Part shown: positions 23,601-38,023 of the stretch, piece by piece
How positions within the stretch are numbered: the stretch's first letter is position 1
How the letters are laid out: each line of letters begins with the position of its first letter
Source: Hyaloscypha bicolor E
Lineage: Eukaryota > Ascomycota > Leotiomycetes > Helotiales > Hyaloscyphaceae
Direction of reading: 5' to 3'
DNA: 64,000 nucleotides
Assembly: GCF_002865645.1 (NCBI RefSeq)
Contig: NW_020194691.1
Location: 310,001 to 374,000 of the forward strand
Program-made: the position numbers and the translations under genes
Notes under the pieces: model-generated
The model's database searches: none
What the model was told of the DNA's origin: nothing
What the model saw: only the letters and a program-made list of their open reading frames with translations

Positions 23601-26600
23601 ATTGAAAAACCATATAAAAAGAAGCTAAACCTTAAATTATATAATATTATTCTCTTATTTACTATAAATATAAAAATAGTAGATTAATTCTTATATATTA
23701 TATAATTCTTAAAATAATATTATAATTATAGAATAATAAATTAAAGAATTATTCTCTTTTAAAAGCTTAATTCTAAAAATAAATACTTATAACTCTTATA
23801 AAAAGTACCTACTAATAACTAGCTAAAAATATATATATAGCCTGGATTATTAATATAATAATAGAACTTCTTTAAAAAGATATTAACTAAATTCGTCTCT
23901 TTTTATTTTATATAAGTATTAATTCTAACTATTATTATAAATCTTTTATATTCGGCTTTTTATTTTTAATAATTACCTTTCTAATATAATAAAACCAAAA
24001 GCTACTAAATCCTTAAAGAAATATATTAAAATAATATATATAATAATAAATATAGAAAAGCTTATTAAATCTGGAATTAAAAATTAAAAAGATATTATTA
24101 TTATTTTTTATAAATTAAACTTCTAATTCTATATTTGAATTAATATTAAAACTTTAAATATAATATATATAAATAATAAAACCTATAATAATATCTATAG
24201 TATTATTTAATAAATATAAAACAAAATAATTCATTTCAAGAAATTGAAATATTTTTTATATTTATTTTAAAAATATAAAAGATTCCTAAAATATATAATT
24301 TAATATAAAATAGAAAAGGAAATAGAAAATATTTAAATTGTTTTTATTTATATCTAAAGATTTCTAATATTCAAATATTATAATATCTAATATATTAATA
24401 TATTATAATTCTTTTATTTTATTTATTTCCTTTTTATTATATTTAAATATAAATATAATTTTAATTCCTTCGAATTTAAATTTAATAAATATAAATATTT
24501 CTATTAATTTATTTAATTATACTAATTATATTTTCTTAAACTATATTTTAGTAATTATTTCTATTTTAGTTAATTATAGTTTTAAGCCTATAATATTCGA
24601 TTATTATTTATTTAAGCTCTTTTATTATAAAAGTTACTCTTTTTAAAAGAAATATATTTGGCTTCTATTTTATCTATAGGTATATTAGCTATTTCCTAAA
24701 TCGATTATTTTCTCTTATTATTTATTTAATTATTTTTAAAAGGCTCGAAATTAGATTACTTTTAGATATTTATAGACTTTTATTTATTACCTCAATTATT
24801 ATAATTATTCTTTTATTATAAATAATCTCGATATTAATAGTAATAGGCCTGGATAATATATTAAATTCTAATTCCGGAAATATAAAACAAATTTTTAGTT
24901 TTCTAAATCTGTTTATAGCTATTTCTAAAATAGTTTTAATAAATAATTTCTAAAAGCAAAATATAAGTTAATATTATTTATAGCCTATTTGCTTTATTAG
25001 AAATAGAATAATTGATTTTATAATAAATAATAAAATCCGGTTTCGGCTTTTTTTAAACTTAGAATTAAATAATTAATAGAAATCCAATTTGAAATCCCTA
25101 TTTTTAATAACTATAAATATAGATAAATATAGATATATCTAATTCTTTTTAGTTTATTTTTTTGGAATTATAATTTGTAATTTTCTAATATTTAAATATA
25201 ACTATAAAAACCGGAAAGGGCTATTTATTAATAATTTTATATTAATTTTATTTTTATATTTAAATCTAATTTTAAAACATTTATATAAATAGAAATACTA
25301 TTTTAAATCTAGAGTTTCTAAGAGAATTATATATTTTATATAAACTAAATAGAATTAGTATATTATAAGATCCTATATTATAGAATCTAATTTATTTTAT
25401 TAATTATATTTTAAGAAAATACTTTAGTAAATTATTTATTAAAAGAGAAAAAAAAATTTAATAAAAGAAAATAACTAAATCTATATTATATTAATAAAGC
25501 CTTATTTCTATTATCTATTTCTTTTATAAAATACAGTAATCGAATCTCTTCTATTTGGTATTATTACCTTATATTTATAAGCTCTTATAGCTAGCCTGTT
25601 ATTATAAGGGACCTTATTAAATCTCTATTTCTTTATAGCTATTAGAAATCGAATATAATTATCTAAACTATATTTTTATTTAAATTTATTAACTTTTCTT
25701 TTAATAGTACTAATACAAATAATAATAATTACTATTATAAATTAATAGACTTATATTATATCCTCTTTTTCCTTTTTAAGCTTATTAATCTTCTATTTAA
25801 TAATACCGAAACAATTAATAGTAATTACTATTATAAATTAGTAAACCTATATTATATTCTTCTTTTTCTTTTTTAGTTTATTAATTTTCTATTTAATAAT
25901 ATTAAAATAGTTAATAGTAATAAAAAACCCAGTTTAATATTCTTATATATTATTTAGTTTTTCGATTATAATAGCTTTCTTTTCTTTAAGCTATATAACT
26001 CTCGATTCGAATTATTTTACTATTATAGCCTTATATTCTATTATCTAAACCGAATTAATATAATTATTAAAATACTACTTATAACCTTTAATATCCGATT
26101 TGTAAATAGAAATAATTCTTTAAACTTTATTAAACTACTATTATAATAAGATATTATTAGATATTATTTTATAGAAATCCTAAAGTATTTTTTTATATTA
26201 AATATATAGGTATTTATATATATTAGAATATTAGAATTAGAATATCTATTTTTATTTTATAATAATTCTTTATTTTATATTTTTATATATAATAAGATAC
26301 TATTTATTTATAATATCGAAATCTGAATTAAATAATAAAAATTAAAATATAATATTATTATAAATATCCGGAAAAGGTATTATAAATAATAGTTAAAATA
26401 TAATATTATTAAAAGTATTAAAAGAGAATATTATAAATCAAAATTAGAATTTAATACTATTATAAGTATTAAGAAATAATATTATAAATTTTATATTAAT
26501 AGAAAGTATTTGAAAATATTAAATAAAATATATTAGAAATTATAAAATAGAATTTTACCTTAATAGTATTCTATTATAAAATACTAGTATTTATATATTA

Positions 26601-27065
26601 TTAAAAAGTTATATCTTTTATCTAATTTCTAATATCTGATATATTCTATTTAATTCTATTAGTCTATAGGGAATTGTTTATTTAAATATATTTCGAATAA
26701 TTATAATATCTATTATATTTATTTATTATTTAATCTATTTCTTAATAAGATTCTTTAAAAGTTCCCAAATTATTTCGAAACTCAACTTATATATTTTTAA
26801 AATATATTAATTTATAAAGATTTTTTTTATATTTTAGAATTTAATATAAATATATTCTTTATATTATTATATTAAAACCAATATTATACTATAATAATAT
26901 ATTATTTATTTAATAATTCAATTAATTATTCTATTATCTAATAGGGAATTAATAGCTAAAAACCTTTTATATAGTATTTTATATCTCTCTTATATACTTG
27001 AATTATATCTAAAATAAATAAATATAAACTAAAAGATTTATTTAGTTTTATAAAATATTATTTAA
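20641..27065. other. Heavily RIPped stretch with scattered relic frames
   Basis: This interval is TA-rich throughout. A plus-strand frame with RIP-type stops can be followed at about 23500-24400 without a recognisable domain. A segment of about 105 bp is tandemly duplicated at 25700-25915. Degenerate units containing AATATTATAAAT recur at 26340-26540. I see no reverse transcriptase, integrase or transposase motif, and no sharply bounded element. Confidence 0.4.
25700..25915. repeat. Tandem duplication, about 105-bp unit
   Basis: Two adjacent copies each contain ACTATTATAAATTA, a CTTTTTCYTTTTTA stretch and TTCTATTTAATAAT. They differ mainly by transitions. Confidence 0.6.
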
Positions 27066-27069
27066 ATAT
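27066..27069. repeat. ATAT target-site duplication of gypsy element, left
   Basis: ATAT directly abuts the LTR at 27070, and ATAT at 55168-55171 abuts the other LTR. In this AT-rich background the match alone is weak. It is supported by equal LTR lengths, and the solo LTR of the same family (52980-53356) is also flanked by ATAT. Confidence 0.5.
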
Positions 27070-27372
27070 TATAAAAGGAAAACTATAATAAAATAAAAAC
27101 TTATATAAAGTATATTAAAATATAAAATATAACTTAATAATAAAATAATAAATTAAAAATATAAATAGTAAAATATAAATAATATATAATATATAAAAAT
27201 TCAATTAAATAAATATTAAAAAAGGATTATTTTCTAGAACTATAAAAAAACCAGCTTTTTTATATAATTTCTATAAGTTATATATAAAAGGCTACGGCTT
27301 TTATTATATAACCAAAACCTTAAAACTACTAAAATAATATAATTTTTAGAAAGTATAGTCTATTATATTATA
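27070..27372 (-). repeat. 3' LTR of gypsy element (303 bp)
   Basis: Pairs with 54865-55167 at equal length, with transition differences. It includes the palindromic segment at 27277-27312, whose centre GGCTACGGC keeps two bases lost in other copies. Confidence 0.8.
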
Positions 27373-27399
27373 TCCGACTCTTTATTTATTTATACTTGT

Positions 27400-30100
27400 T
27401 TTTTAAATATTAAAAATAATAGAAAAATCCTATTTAGAATCCGAAATAATAAAATAATCGGAATTCTCCTCTATTAGTTAATCCAATTTCTCCTTAATAT
27501 ATTTAAAATAAGATTTATTATCTTTAAATAATCTTATTTTATATTTCCGAATTTATTTAAAAATAATCCGAACCCGTTTAGCTACATTTTTATATTAAAT
27601 CCGATATAGTTCTTTATATTAATTAATATTTGCCTTTAACTATTATTTAATTTCTACCTTTATTATTAAGTATTAAAGAGGCTTATTATAATAAATTATA
27701 TTATAAATTATACTAATATATTCCAAACAAATAGCTTTTTTGAATTTTATATTATTTATAATATTTTTAAATCGACTTTTAATAAAAGAAAAAAGCTTTA
27801 AATAACAGGCTTTAATAACCTTATAAAAAACTCTATTTTTATATATTCTATTTTTAATAATAATTAGATTTATTAGAATTATAATAAAAGACCTATTAAA
27901 TAATAAATTATTATTAAACTATTTTTCGGTTTCTATATTATCCGAGAATTATTATTTATTTATAATTCCAGATTTATAGATTATCTAGCTAAAGGCATTT
28001 ATTTATCTAATTAAATAAATTATATTTAAAGTCTTTTCTTCTATTACCTTTAGTAAATACTTGCCTATTTCCTTAGCTATTTCCGGCTTAAAATTATTAA
28101 AAATAAAGAAATAATTAATATTTTTAAAAAACTTTTTATTAAAAATAATAACATTTTTATAATTTATAAGAAAAATATAACTAATATTCTAATACTTTTT
28201 ATTAAAGTAGAATTTATTATTTAAAGCTTTAGTAATAGCCAGATCTTTAATATTACCTTTATATTAATTATAATTAATATTTTTAGAAATATAATATTAG
28301 GCTAGCTAAAAATATATAATTAAATAAATAAAATACTTGCCTAATATCTTATAAAATCCGAGCTATATTAATAGATCTACTATTAAGAATTAAAAAACTA
28401 AAATAAAATAACTATTATCTAGATTTTTATATTTAAATATATTATTTTTTCAGAAATATAACTATAATATTTTTATTTCTCCTATTAAATACTTTCGAAT
28501 ATTAAGCTTTTTAATTTATTTCAGGTAATTTTTCTTATAAATATAACTATTTATATTTAAATTAATAATACTAGACTTAAAAATAGAAACTATAATATTA
28601 AATTGGAATTATAGATTTGGGTAGAATTAATTAAAAATATAATATTTATATTTATATTCTTTAATTTTCTGGATTTTAAAAAAGAAATCTCGTATTTTTT
28701 TATTTATTCAAATAATAGAAATATATTTTTTGCCTTTAATAACTTTATAGATCTTAATAACCAGCTTTAGAATATCCTTAATATTCTCGATATTTCCTAT
28801 ATTAATAGAGAAAATATTAGTTAATTACTAAATATATATTATATAAAAAGCTTTAAGGAATCTATTAATAACCCTATAGTATTCTTGTTTATAAATAGGT
28901 CCTAAAATACTATTATATATCTCCTTAAAAGTATATTTATTCTATTAAACAAGTATTAATTTTTATTTAACTAGTATTTTATAGGTATATTAAATACTTT
29001 TAATTTCCCCGAATTTAATATTCTTAGTCTTTTATTTCTTGATTTTAGATATAGATATAGGAGTTTTTTTAAATAGTATTTTTCTCTTTAAAATAAAAAA
29101 TTCCTTTTTATTTATCTTTTTTTTATTTTCTTCTATTTTACTAGTCTTATATTTAAACTAGTACTCAGATTTTTATTATTTATTAAAAGTTTTAGACTTA
29201 ACTTGTTTTCTATTTTTACTAGGTTCTTTTTATCTAATTATATTAATTTTACTAATCTTATTAGTAAATTTATTATTAGGCTATATTAAATTAGCTCTAT
29301 TTTATTAATTGAATTCAATTGAATTAAAGTTAAAATTATAATAAGAGTTCATTTTTTAGATTTAGTTTAAAAAATAGAAAAAGGCTTATTATTATAAATT
29401 CCTTTAATTAGAATTCCGGAAATATTAAAAATATATTATCTAGCTTTAAAATTATTAGCTAATAATAGCTTAAAAACCAATTCTTTAAATTCCGAAATAG
29501 CTTTAATATATTTAAGTATCTTGGTAATATTTAATTTAATAAATATACTAGTATTCTAATACTTTTTATTTTTAATATATTTTAAAGTAGCTTTATTAAT
29601 TAACCAAATAGCTTTATATATTAAAGCTTTTATTTTAATAAAAGAATATAATTTCTTATAAATATTTTTATTAAAATTATTATAAATATTATTAATATAT
29701 TAACCAAAAGCTTTATTATATAATATAATTCTATTTTAATTCTTGGTTTCCAGATTATTTACTATAATTTTAATTTTATTAAGCTTTTTTTATTTACCTT
29801 TAAAAATACTTTTAATAATATTCTCGAATTCTCTATTATTAGCTTAATAATCTTTTAGTTCTTTTTTAGTTAATTCCAATCCAGTTCTATTTTTAATAAA
29901 AGTTTTCTATTTCAAGAACTTATTATATATATTACTTAATTTGCCTAAAGAATTTATATTAAATTCGGAAATTGCAATTATCTTTTCTAGTATTAATAGG
30001 CCTTTTATAACTACCCAAGCTTTTTTAATATTCCAAACTTTAATTCTATTAATTTATATGCTTTTAATAATACTATAGCTTATAAGAATTAATTATTATA
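27400..30100 (-). pseudogene. Extra gypsy reading frame between pol and 3' LTR, unrecognised
   Basis: The minus-strand frame can be followed for roughly 880 codons, and almost all interruptions are TAA/TAG at former Gln/Trp codons. It starts near KVWNIKKAWVVIKGL (about 30040). It passes a Lys/Glu-rich segment (KTSKIEENKKKINKKEF, near 29120), then GPIYKQEYYRVINRFLKAFY (near 28870), then KPEIAKEIGKYLL (near 28070). It lies in the sense of gag-pol, after the integrase tail, where some gypsy elements carry an additional gene. It could equally be an older nested element without visible ends. I see no signal peptide or catalytic motif, and the family is unknown. Confidence 0.45.
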
Positions 30101-32000
30101 TTTTACTAGCTTAAGGAATTAGTTTTTCAGCTATTTTATTATTTTTAAAAGAATTATATAGATATTATTAATATAATAGTTATAAATTATAAAATTATAA
30201 AATTTTGAAATTATAAGAATTTTTTTTAAATACTTTTTAAAATAAAGAATAAATTGAAATAGATTTGAATTATATAAAGATATTATATATATTCGAGTTT
30301 TTTCTTTTTTTCTAATAAAAAAACAAAGCTAAAATAGTAATATATATAATAGAGAAAATAGATATAATAATTGAATATATTTAAGGTAATATAATTATAA
30401 ATTAGAAATAATTATAAAAGATAAAATATAGAATTAGGCTTCTATTATAGAAAAAAACATAAATATATATATCTAAAAAAAATATTATCTAGAAAATAAT
30501 TAAGGTAAATTAAATTAAATAATAATAATAGAAAAATAAAAAGGTAATATAATAGAAATATAAATATAAATATAATAATAATATTTAAAATATTGAAATA
30601 TAGAAGAAAATAATAAAAAGTTTATAATATAAAAGAAAAGAAATAATATAGGAAATATATAAAAGATAAGATATATAAATATATTAAAAATATTAGAAAA
30701 GTATAAAATAAATATTAATAGAAAAAGAATTAAAATAATAAAATTAAGAAATAATTTAAAATAAGGTATTATTTCTTTTAAAACTAATCTATATCTTTTC
30801 CAAAAGCTAATTATATTTATTTAATATTTATTACAATCGATTTTATATAATATAAAACTATTTAATTAATTGGAATTTTAAAATAATATTAAAGGCTTTA
30901 GAAATTATAGAAAAAAGAATTATAAAATAATATAAATAGAATTTATAGTATTATTATTAAATTTGAAACAGTTAATATTAAAATTAATATAGAATATAGA
31001 AAAATCAAGTATTATAAATTAGTATTAAAAATATAGAATTAAAAATGTTTTTTTAATTATTTAAATAATATTTAATAATAAGAAATAAATTAATAGTAAA
31101 AATTAGTAAATTATATTAGCTTTTTAAAGAAATAATCGGTTTCTAGTAATAAAACGGTATTATAATTAAAAAAAGAATTCTATATAAAAGAAGTTCTTTT
31201 TATATAAAAATAAAAATAAATAATATATTAATTAAATTTCGGTATATATTTTAAATATAGCTATAATTATATAGGAAAGAAAATAGACTTTTTAATTCAA
31301 AATAAACTAGATATAAAATAGGCTTTAAATAAATAGATCTAATTTATCTAATATCTAAAAGATTACTAGAATTATATATTATTAAATATTTTCGGAAATA
31401 ATTATTAGATTTAATAAGGTTTCTCTTTTTTTTATAAAGCTTCTAATTAGCTATTTCATTTATATATAACCTCTATTTGGGAAATTTATTTAAATATTAT
31501 AAATAAACTTATAATAGTAGTTTAAATTAAAATCGAAATCTATAAATATTATAGTTAAGTTTTAGACTAGTATAAATTATAAAAATAGCTAACTAAAAAA
31601 GTAAATAAAGTATCTAAAAGATTTCTAGTTTAATAAAAGATATATAAAAGGCTTCTTTTTTTCATTTTTATATATAATTATTATTTATATTATAAAAACT
31701 TTCTGAAAAGTATTATAATTCAAAATTCAAAATTTATAAAAGAATTTCTCGATTTTCTATTTATTTTTATATTAAAAAAAATATTTTATATTTAATTCCC
31801 AAAATCTAGTAATAGAATCTTATATTAAAAATACTATCTAATAATAATAATTAGATAATAGTAAGAAATAAATAATAGTAAAGCTTATCTGATTTCTAGA
31901 ATAATAATCTAATAATAATATTCTCTAAAAGCCATAAATAATAGTCGGAAGAAAAAAATAAAAAATATATAAAGAATTAAAAGTAATAAGCTTTAATTTA
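30101..32000. other. RIPped gypsy interior, nothing recognised
   Basis: This lies between the end of the integrase tail and the extra frame. Purine-rich text near 30300-30760 suggests a charged-residue coding stretch or a leader, but no motif is readable on either strand. Confidence 0.35.
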
Positions 32001-32211
32001 GGTTAAAAAAAGCTTCTATTATTAAATACTTTTTTTTAATTCTTTATAAAAGAGATATATTTTACTCTTTCTGATTCTAGTAATTCTAAAATATATATAA
32101 TAATACTAATAGTTTTCTTAATCTTTTAAATACTATTTCGTTTATAATATTCTATAATTATTTTCTTTTCTAATTCTATATCTATTTTAAAATATTTATT
32201 TATAAATATAT
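32001..32211 (-). pseudogene. C-terminal tail of gypsy pol, left of copia-1 insertion
   Basis: It continues the minus-strand integrase frame interrupted at 39167, with acidic and hydrophobic text such as IIIYILELLESERVKYISF and RIP-type stops until about 32000. Confidence 0.45.
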
Positions 32212-32379
32212 TATTGCAATGAGAATCACTGAATTAGGGCTAGTACAATTGCTCTGCTTAGTTAGGATCTGTGCACTCACTTCCTAAAGCTTTATACTTT
32301 ACTCAAGCTCTTTTCTAGCTAGTTTAATAAACTCTTTTACTATCTAATGCAATTTCCTACTCTATAATCTATACGTGTA
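32212..32379 (+). repeat. 5' LTR of copia-1 (168 bp)
   Basis: It starts TATTGCAATGAG (un-RIPped form TG) and ends GTGTA (the other copy has GTGCA). Differences from 38999-39166 are nearly all transitions. Confidence 0.9.
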
Positions 32380-32380
32380 T

Positions 32381-32397
32381 TAGTTATGAGCCCGGCC
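32381..32397 (+). promoter_or_regulatory. Primer-binding site, half-tRNA type (initiator Met tRNA)
   Basis: TAGTTATGAGCCCGG lies directly after the LTR. Its GTTATGAGCCC core is complementary to the anticodon arm of eukaryotic initiator tRNA-Met (GGGCUCAUAAC), the primer fragment used by Drosophila copia and relatives. The tRNA identity is from known sequence, not from this window. Confidence 0.65.
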
Positions 32398-32557
32398 TTG
32401 CACTAATAAGCTTCCTAATTAGTATACCGCAGAGAGTATTTAAGAGCTTATTCAATTTATTCTTCGAAAATCATATTTTAGTTCGTATTTCCAATATTAA
32501 CCAATTAATAGAAACTATTCCCATAGTTCCTATAGTTTCTAAAGCTCAATCGTAATT

Positions 32558-35500
32558 ATGTTAGAAGCCACGGTAAAGATTATTGTCCTAAAGGACCGCA
32601 GTTCCTGGGCGGACTGGTTCAATGCTCTCTATAGAGTAGTAGGTAATAAGGGCATCTGGGATAAGATTAATCCATTTAATAATAAAGTAATTAAAACGAA
32701 TATGGCAGCTTCTCCCAGGCCTTCCCCTATAATTAATGAGCTTATACTAAAGGAAACAGAGGATTACTATACCAGATACCAAGTTAATACGGAAAATTGG
32801 GATAAAGACACTCGACCTATAATTAAGAAAGGATCGAAACTAGTATCTCTATAGCCTGTAATATTCGGGGATATCAGAGATTACTATTTGGTGCTCTTAC
32901 GGGACTATAAGATCAAGAAACTGGACTAGATAAACAAGCTAGTATATTACCATGTGATTAGGTAGTGGCTCCGTCAAATAGTTAATACAGAGATCCTTAC
33001 GAACTCCATATTAGGCCTCAAAGAGAGTAAGCAGAGCTCTATTTACGAGGTTCTTAAGGCTTTATTAATAAAATACGGTTCTATAGATATAGTATAAATT
33101 ACTGCCGCTCGGAGAGCATATAGCTCGGTTCTACTATAAGCAAGCAAAGGAAAAGTGAGCCCAAAGCACTGGTTTACTAATTGGGAAAAGGTACTTAATA
33201 GAGCCAGAGCTCTTAAAATCGCCGAAATCAAAGGCACTCTAGTAGTAATTAAGTTCTTAATAGCCCTCTAGCGGAAACTCGCACTAATCTGGGTAATAGA
33301 ATAGCTTAGTAATCTGTATAGTAAAGACGAACTGGGGCTTCCGATTCTTATGCTCGAATAGTACGGCCAGGTATTTAATCGGATTATTTTGGAAAATTAG
33401 AATGCCAAGTACTCAGGAGCTCCTATAATCTTTATAATACTCGGGAATTAAACTAGTAAAGGATTGGACGGCAAACCCGATTTGAACAAGTACAAGTACT
33501 ATGAGTACCCTTATAAGGGTTCCAAAATATATAAGTATAAGTAGGACCTACTTAGCTATACTACTATGGAAATTGCGATTACTGGATCGAGCAAAACTTG
33601 GACAAAATTCAAGCCTAACGAGGAATAGATCCGAAAAATCCGGGAAAAGATCTTAACCGAGTATTAGAAGGATCTGAAACCTTAGCTAGAAGAGAAATAT
33701 AGTATAAAAATCACTAGTAAACAAGCTATAGAAAAGCTAATACCCGGTACTAGTTCTAAAAAGGAGCCTAAAGCGTCCGGAACCTAATTTCCTGGGAACT
33801 TTAATATTACTCTAATAGATCCCATACTTATAATTCAGAGCCCAGGTCAGGGGATCTATATAATACTCGATTTCTCAAGATATCCGCTTTTTTAGAGTAC
33901 CTTACTAGATAACTGCGGTACTATATACCTGGTTAATAGCAAGGATCTAATTAATTCTGGTACTTTTATTAAGGCGAAAATCAATAATTACGTAAAAGCA
34001 GGAATAACTAGTCTTCCGATTATTAGATATAGTACTTATATAATTAAAAACGTGATTAATAGACCCGCGGGACCACATACCAAAGATCTGATCCTTTATA
34101 ATATTATAGTTATTAAAGGATTTTATGTAAATATTATTTCTAAAGCTCGCTTGGCGGAAAAGAAAGCTTGGTATTATGGATATAATCTTATAGTTAGATT
34201 GGGAGATTATAAAGAGAATATGGTATTAATATAATTAGAGTACAGGTTTAATTTAGTTTTCCTTAAATATAAGCCGCTCTCTACTTACTTTAATATTTCG
34301 TTCGAAATTTCTACTAGTACTAGTAATATACTCATGTTTCTAATACTTGAATATTTAATTAGAGCTCGGTATAAGAAATTAAGGAAGTATCTCAAGCCAA
34401 GAAGTAATTTAGAAGAAAAATAGTATGTGAGAGCGGGGTATTTAGCCTATAAAGCTTTACAAAAGCTCGTTAATTATATATATAATATGAAAATTAATAG
34501 ACTAATAAGGATTATATACGAATTTTATACTTAGGTATATACCAGGCAAGTAATCTCGTATAGGCCAACTAAGAGGAAGTCTGCTTGACTATTTTAGAGG
34601 ATCTTATAGGACTTATTTGATTATCTAAATAGCTATAATAGTTCGAGCTAGATTCTAATAATTAAGGACGAATTTAGTAGAAAGCTCTTTGGATATCTTC
34701 TATAAAGCAAAGGGGGTTTAGTAATATTTAATATAATTAGGGATTTTGAGTAGTGAGTATATAAGTAATATAACCTTTTAATTACTTATATTAAGTATAA
34801 TTAAGAGAAAGCAGTTATTCCAATCCAAGAAATATTAGCCTATTAGATCTGGGTAAAGGAAGAAGGTATTAAAATCGAGCTTTCTTCTTTATATATATAT
34901 GAGCCAAATAGTGATACCGAGCGAGCAGGGCAGGAGATTATAAACAAGGCTATTATAATATACTTAATAGCTAATTTGCCTAAAAAGCTATGGCCGGAGA
35001 GCTCTATGGCCGCGATCTACCTATATAATCGGAGCCCCTCGTATATAAACTACTAGAGAATACTAAATAAAGTACTTAATTCGTGATTCCGCAATTATTT
35101 CTGTTAGTATAACCCAGAGCTTATAGCTCGAATAATAATTAATCTCAGGCCTAATTGGAATAGGATCTATATATACGATTCTAGGGCATATCTAATAATT
35201 AAGGACCGCAAAGTAGGACGGAATAAGAGAGTATTCAAGGTTATATTATGCGGGCATATTAGATATTTAGTTAGATATATTATATCTAATATTTATAAAA
35301 TCTGGGTTCCCGTACTTAATAAAGTAATTATTATATATAATATTATATTTAATGAGAATATACTCTATAAAAAGGATTATGAATATACTAAAGGCCATAG
35401 TATAGAGATTATAAAAGACGTAGTAGAACTATTCCTAGAGAATAAGATTCAGGATACTAAATTAATCTTTGAGAATAAGGAATTATAATATAATGGCTTA

Positions 35501-37882
35501 TTAGAGCAAATAGAAAATGAGCCTAAACTAGGAAGTAATAAGTAAATGAACCAATAATTAGAAGAGCCCACGAGCATACTAATTAGTTATAACTCGGGGG
35601 TAGGGAGCTCTATAGCCTTGCTAGGAATAAGACTTATGACTCTATAAAGTACTCCAGAGCCAGAAAGCATACCAGAGCCTAGAAGTAGTAGAAATAAAGG
35701 TACTAAGCTCTTAAGAAGGCTTAGTACTATAGAGAGAGATATAATAGAGTATACCGGAACCGTTAGGGAAGTATACTAAACTAATAAAAGCGGGGAAGGA
35801 TCTTTTCAGGACTAGTAATAAGATCTACTAATAGCTCCTGCAAGCGAAGCAGGAAGCTTACCCATAGAATAAGCGGATAGCTTAATAGAAATGGGAGGAT
35901 CCTTTACGGAAAGAGCAAATAGCTTAGCTAAAGTAGAAGATCAAATAGCAAAACCAAAGAGAAAATAAATAAAGAAGCCGATTATTAGAACCAGAAAAGG
36001 GCTAATCCAAACATACTCGCATAAGAGAAATAATTAGGACGGAGATCCAGGTAAAGCTAGTAGTAGTATAATTACTACGGTAAGTACACTACTGCAAATA
36101 ATAGGTGGATCGAATTAGATTAATTACTTAGAGTCTCTTTTAGGATCTCTCTAGCCTGATTAGCTAGAGGATTATAAGAAGGGATTTAATTACAAGACTA
36201 TATATACCGTAATTGCGATAGTAGTTTAATTAAGAGCATATCTAGAGCAGAGCGCTCCGGGTAGTATAATAACGAGAAAAATTTATATTAATAATTTTCT
36301 AAAGGCTCTAAAGATATGAAATAATCTGGAGAAGCACCTAGCTAGGGAGTACTTTAAATTGGACGCCAAACTAGAGATTAATAACTTTGAAGCTCGAAAT
36401 TACTAGAGGATTATTCCTAGTAATAAAGCAAGCGCACCTCCGATCCCTTTAAAATAGATATTTATATATAAAATTAATTCTGATAGATATATTACTCGGT
36501 ATTGCTCAAGGCTAGTGGTTCGTAGAGATCTCCAAGAGGAGACATTACTCCTATTTACATATACCGCTATGCTCATAGTAAGGTCTTTTCGAGTGGCTAG
36601 TGCAATTGCGGCTTATTTTAATCTGGAAATAAAGTAATTTAATATTATAAACGTATTTATTAATACGGAAAGAGATTCTAATGAGCCTATAGTAGTATGC
36701 AAGCTATTAGACGGTTTTAAGATACCAGGATATATAGCAGAGGTAGATCGAGCTCTATATAGGCTACGAGACTCTCCTGCTCTATAGTACAAGTACTAGA
36801 CAGATACTCTTAAGAGAATTAGACTCTCTGGACTTAATAAAAAGCCCTGTATTTACGTGAATACAGATTACAAGATCTTTATTATGTTCTATATAAATGA
36901 CTTTTAAGTACTCTATTATAAGGATAATAAAGCGCGTACTTAATTAATTATTACTTATATTAAGATGGTTTACGAGCTTTATAATATGCGGGACGTAGAG
37001 TGGTTCCTAGGGGTTCGTATAATTAGAGATTAGAAGGCTAAAAAGCTCTGGCTAGTTTATAATACCTATATTAAGAAGATTGCCAAGAAGTTCAGGGTAG
37101 TAGATAGGAAGTGCCCTAGTACTCTATTACCTAGAATCGATTTTCGGAAGTATAGTAGTCAAGCTTATTTATATTAAATTAAGGCGTATTAGGAGAAGGT
37201 TAGATTACTACTTTATATTATAATTATAATTAGGCCGGACGTAGCTTTTGCCGCTTTAGTACTCTCTTAGTTCTTAATAAATCCTGCTTCAGAGCACTTT
37301 ATAGCTATAGATTAGGCTCTCCGATACCTATTTGGAACCCGGTTTCTAGCGATTTAGTATAATAGGGAATATAGAGAGATATAGCTATAGATTACATCTA
37401 ATGCTTCGTATATAGATAACCTGAATATATAACAATTGAGCTATGGGTATATAATCTCCTTATTTAGAGGTTTAATATTATGGAAAGCCGCTTAATAAAG
37501 TTCTATAACTATCTCTTTAACCGAATCAGAAATATATAGAGTCGCTTATATAGTAAGGGAGACTATGGCTCTCCAGAGGCTATTTAGGGATCTAAGCTTA
37601 GATCTTAGAGAGCTCTGGACTATATTCTGTAATAATAAGCAGACTATTTGACTAATTATTAGAGAGAACGAAAGGATTACTATAAAGCTCTATTATATTA
37701 ATATCCAGAATATATGGCTATATTAAGAGTATAGTAAAGGCATATTTCAAGTTATATACCTTTAAATAAGTAGTATGCCTGCGGACGGACTTACGAAAAA
37801 TCTACCCCGATTCAAATTCGAGAACTTTAGAGCTTTATTAAATCTTTAGGATATTAGAGCAAAGATTAAAATAATTAAATAA
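32558..37882 (+). pseudogene. copia-1 gag-pol polyprotein, single frame with RIP stops
   Basis: The 1775 codons from ATG 32558 to TAA 37882 stay in one frame with no indel; interruptions are almost all TAG/TAA at Gln or Trp positions. Gag occupies the first 400 or so codons, with a degraded zinc-knuckle-like KYYEYPYKGSKIYK near 33500. The protease region has LLDNCGTIYLVNSKDLI near 33900. Integrase spans about 34500-35300 with LPKKLWPESSMAAIYLYNRSP. Reverse transcriptase spans about 36200-37100, and its YVDD box reads YIND at 36890-36901, so one catalytic Asp is lost through G to A. RNase H and the C-terminal MPADGLTKNLP (37765-37800) close the protein. The first intact piece is 98 codons (32558-32854). 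Confidence 0.9.
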
Positions 37883-38023
37883 TGTAAAAAGAGGCTTTTA
37901 TTTATGCTTTTTATTTGTAAAATCTATTAAAATAATAGAGCCTGAGAGCTAATAGCAGGAGATCTAAAGGTACTTTACTACGGTATTAATAAGCTTATAT
38001 AGAAGGCCCTTTACCTGATTAAA

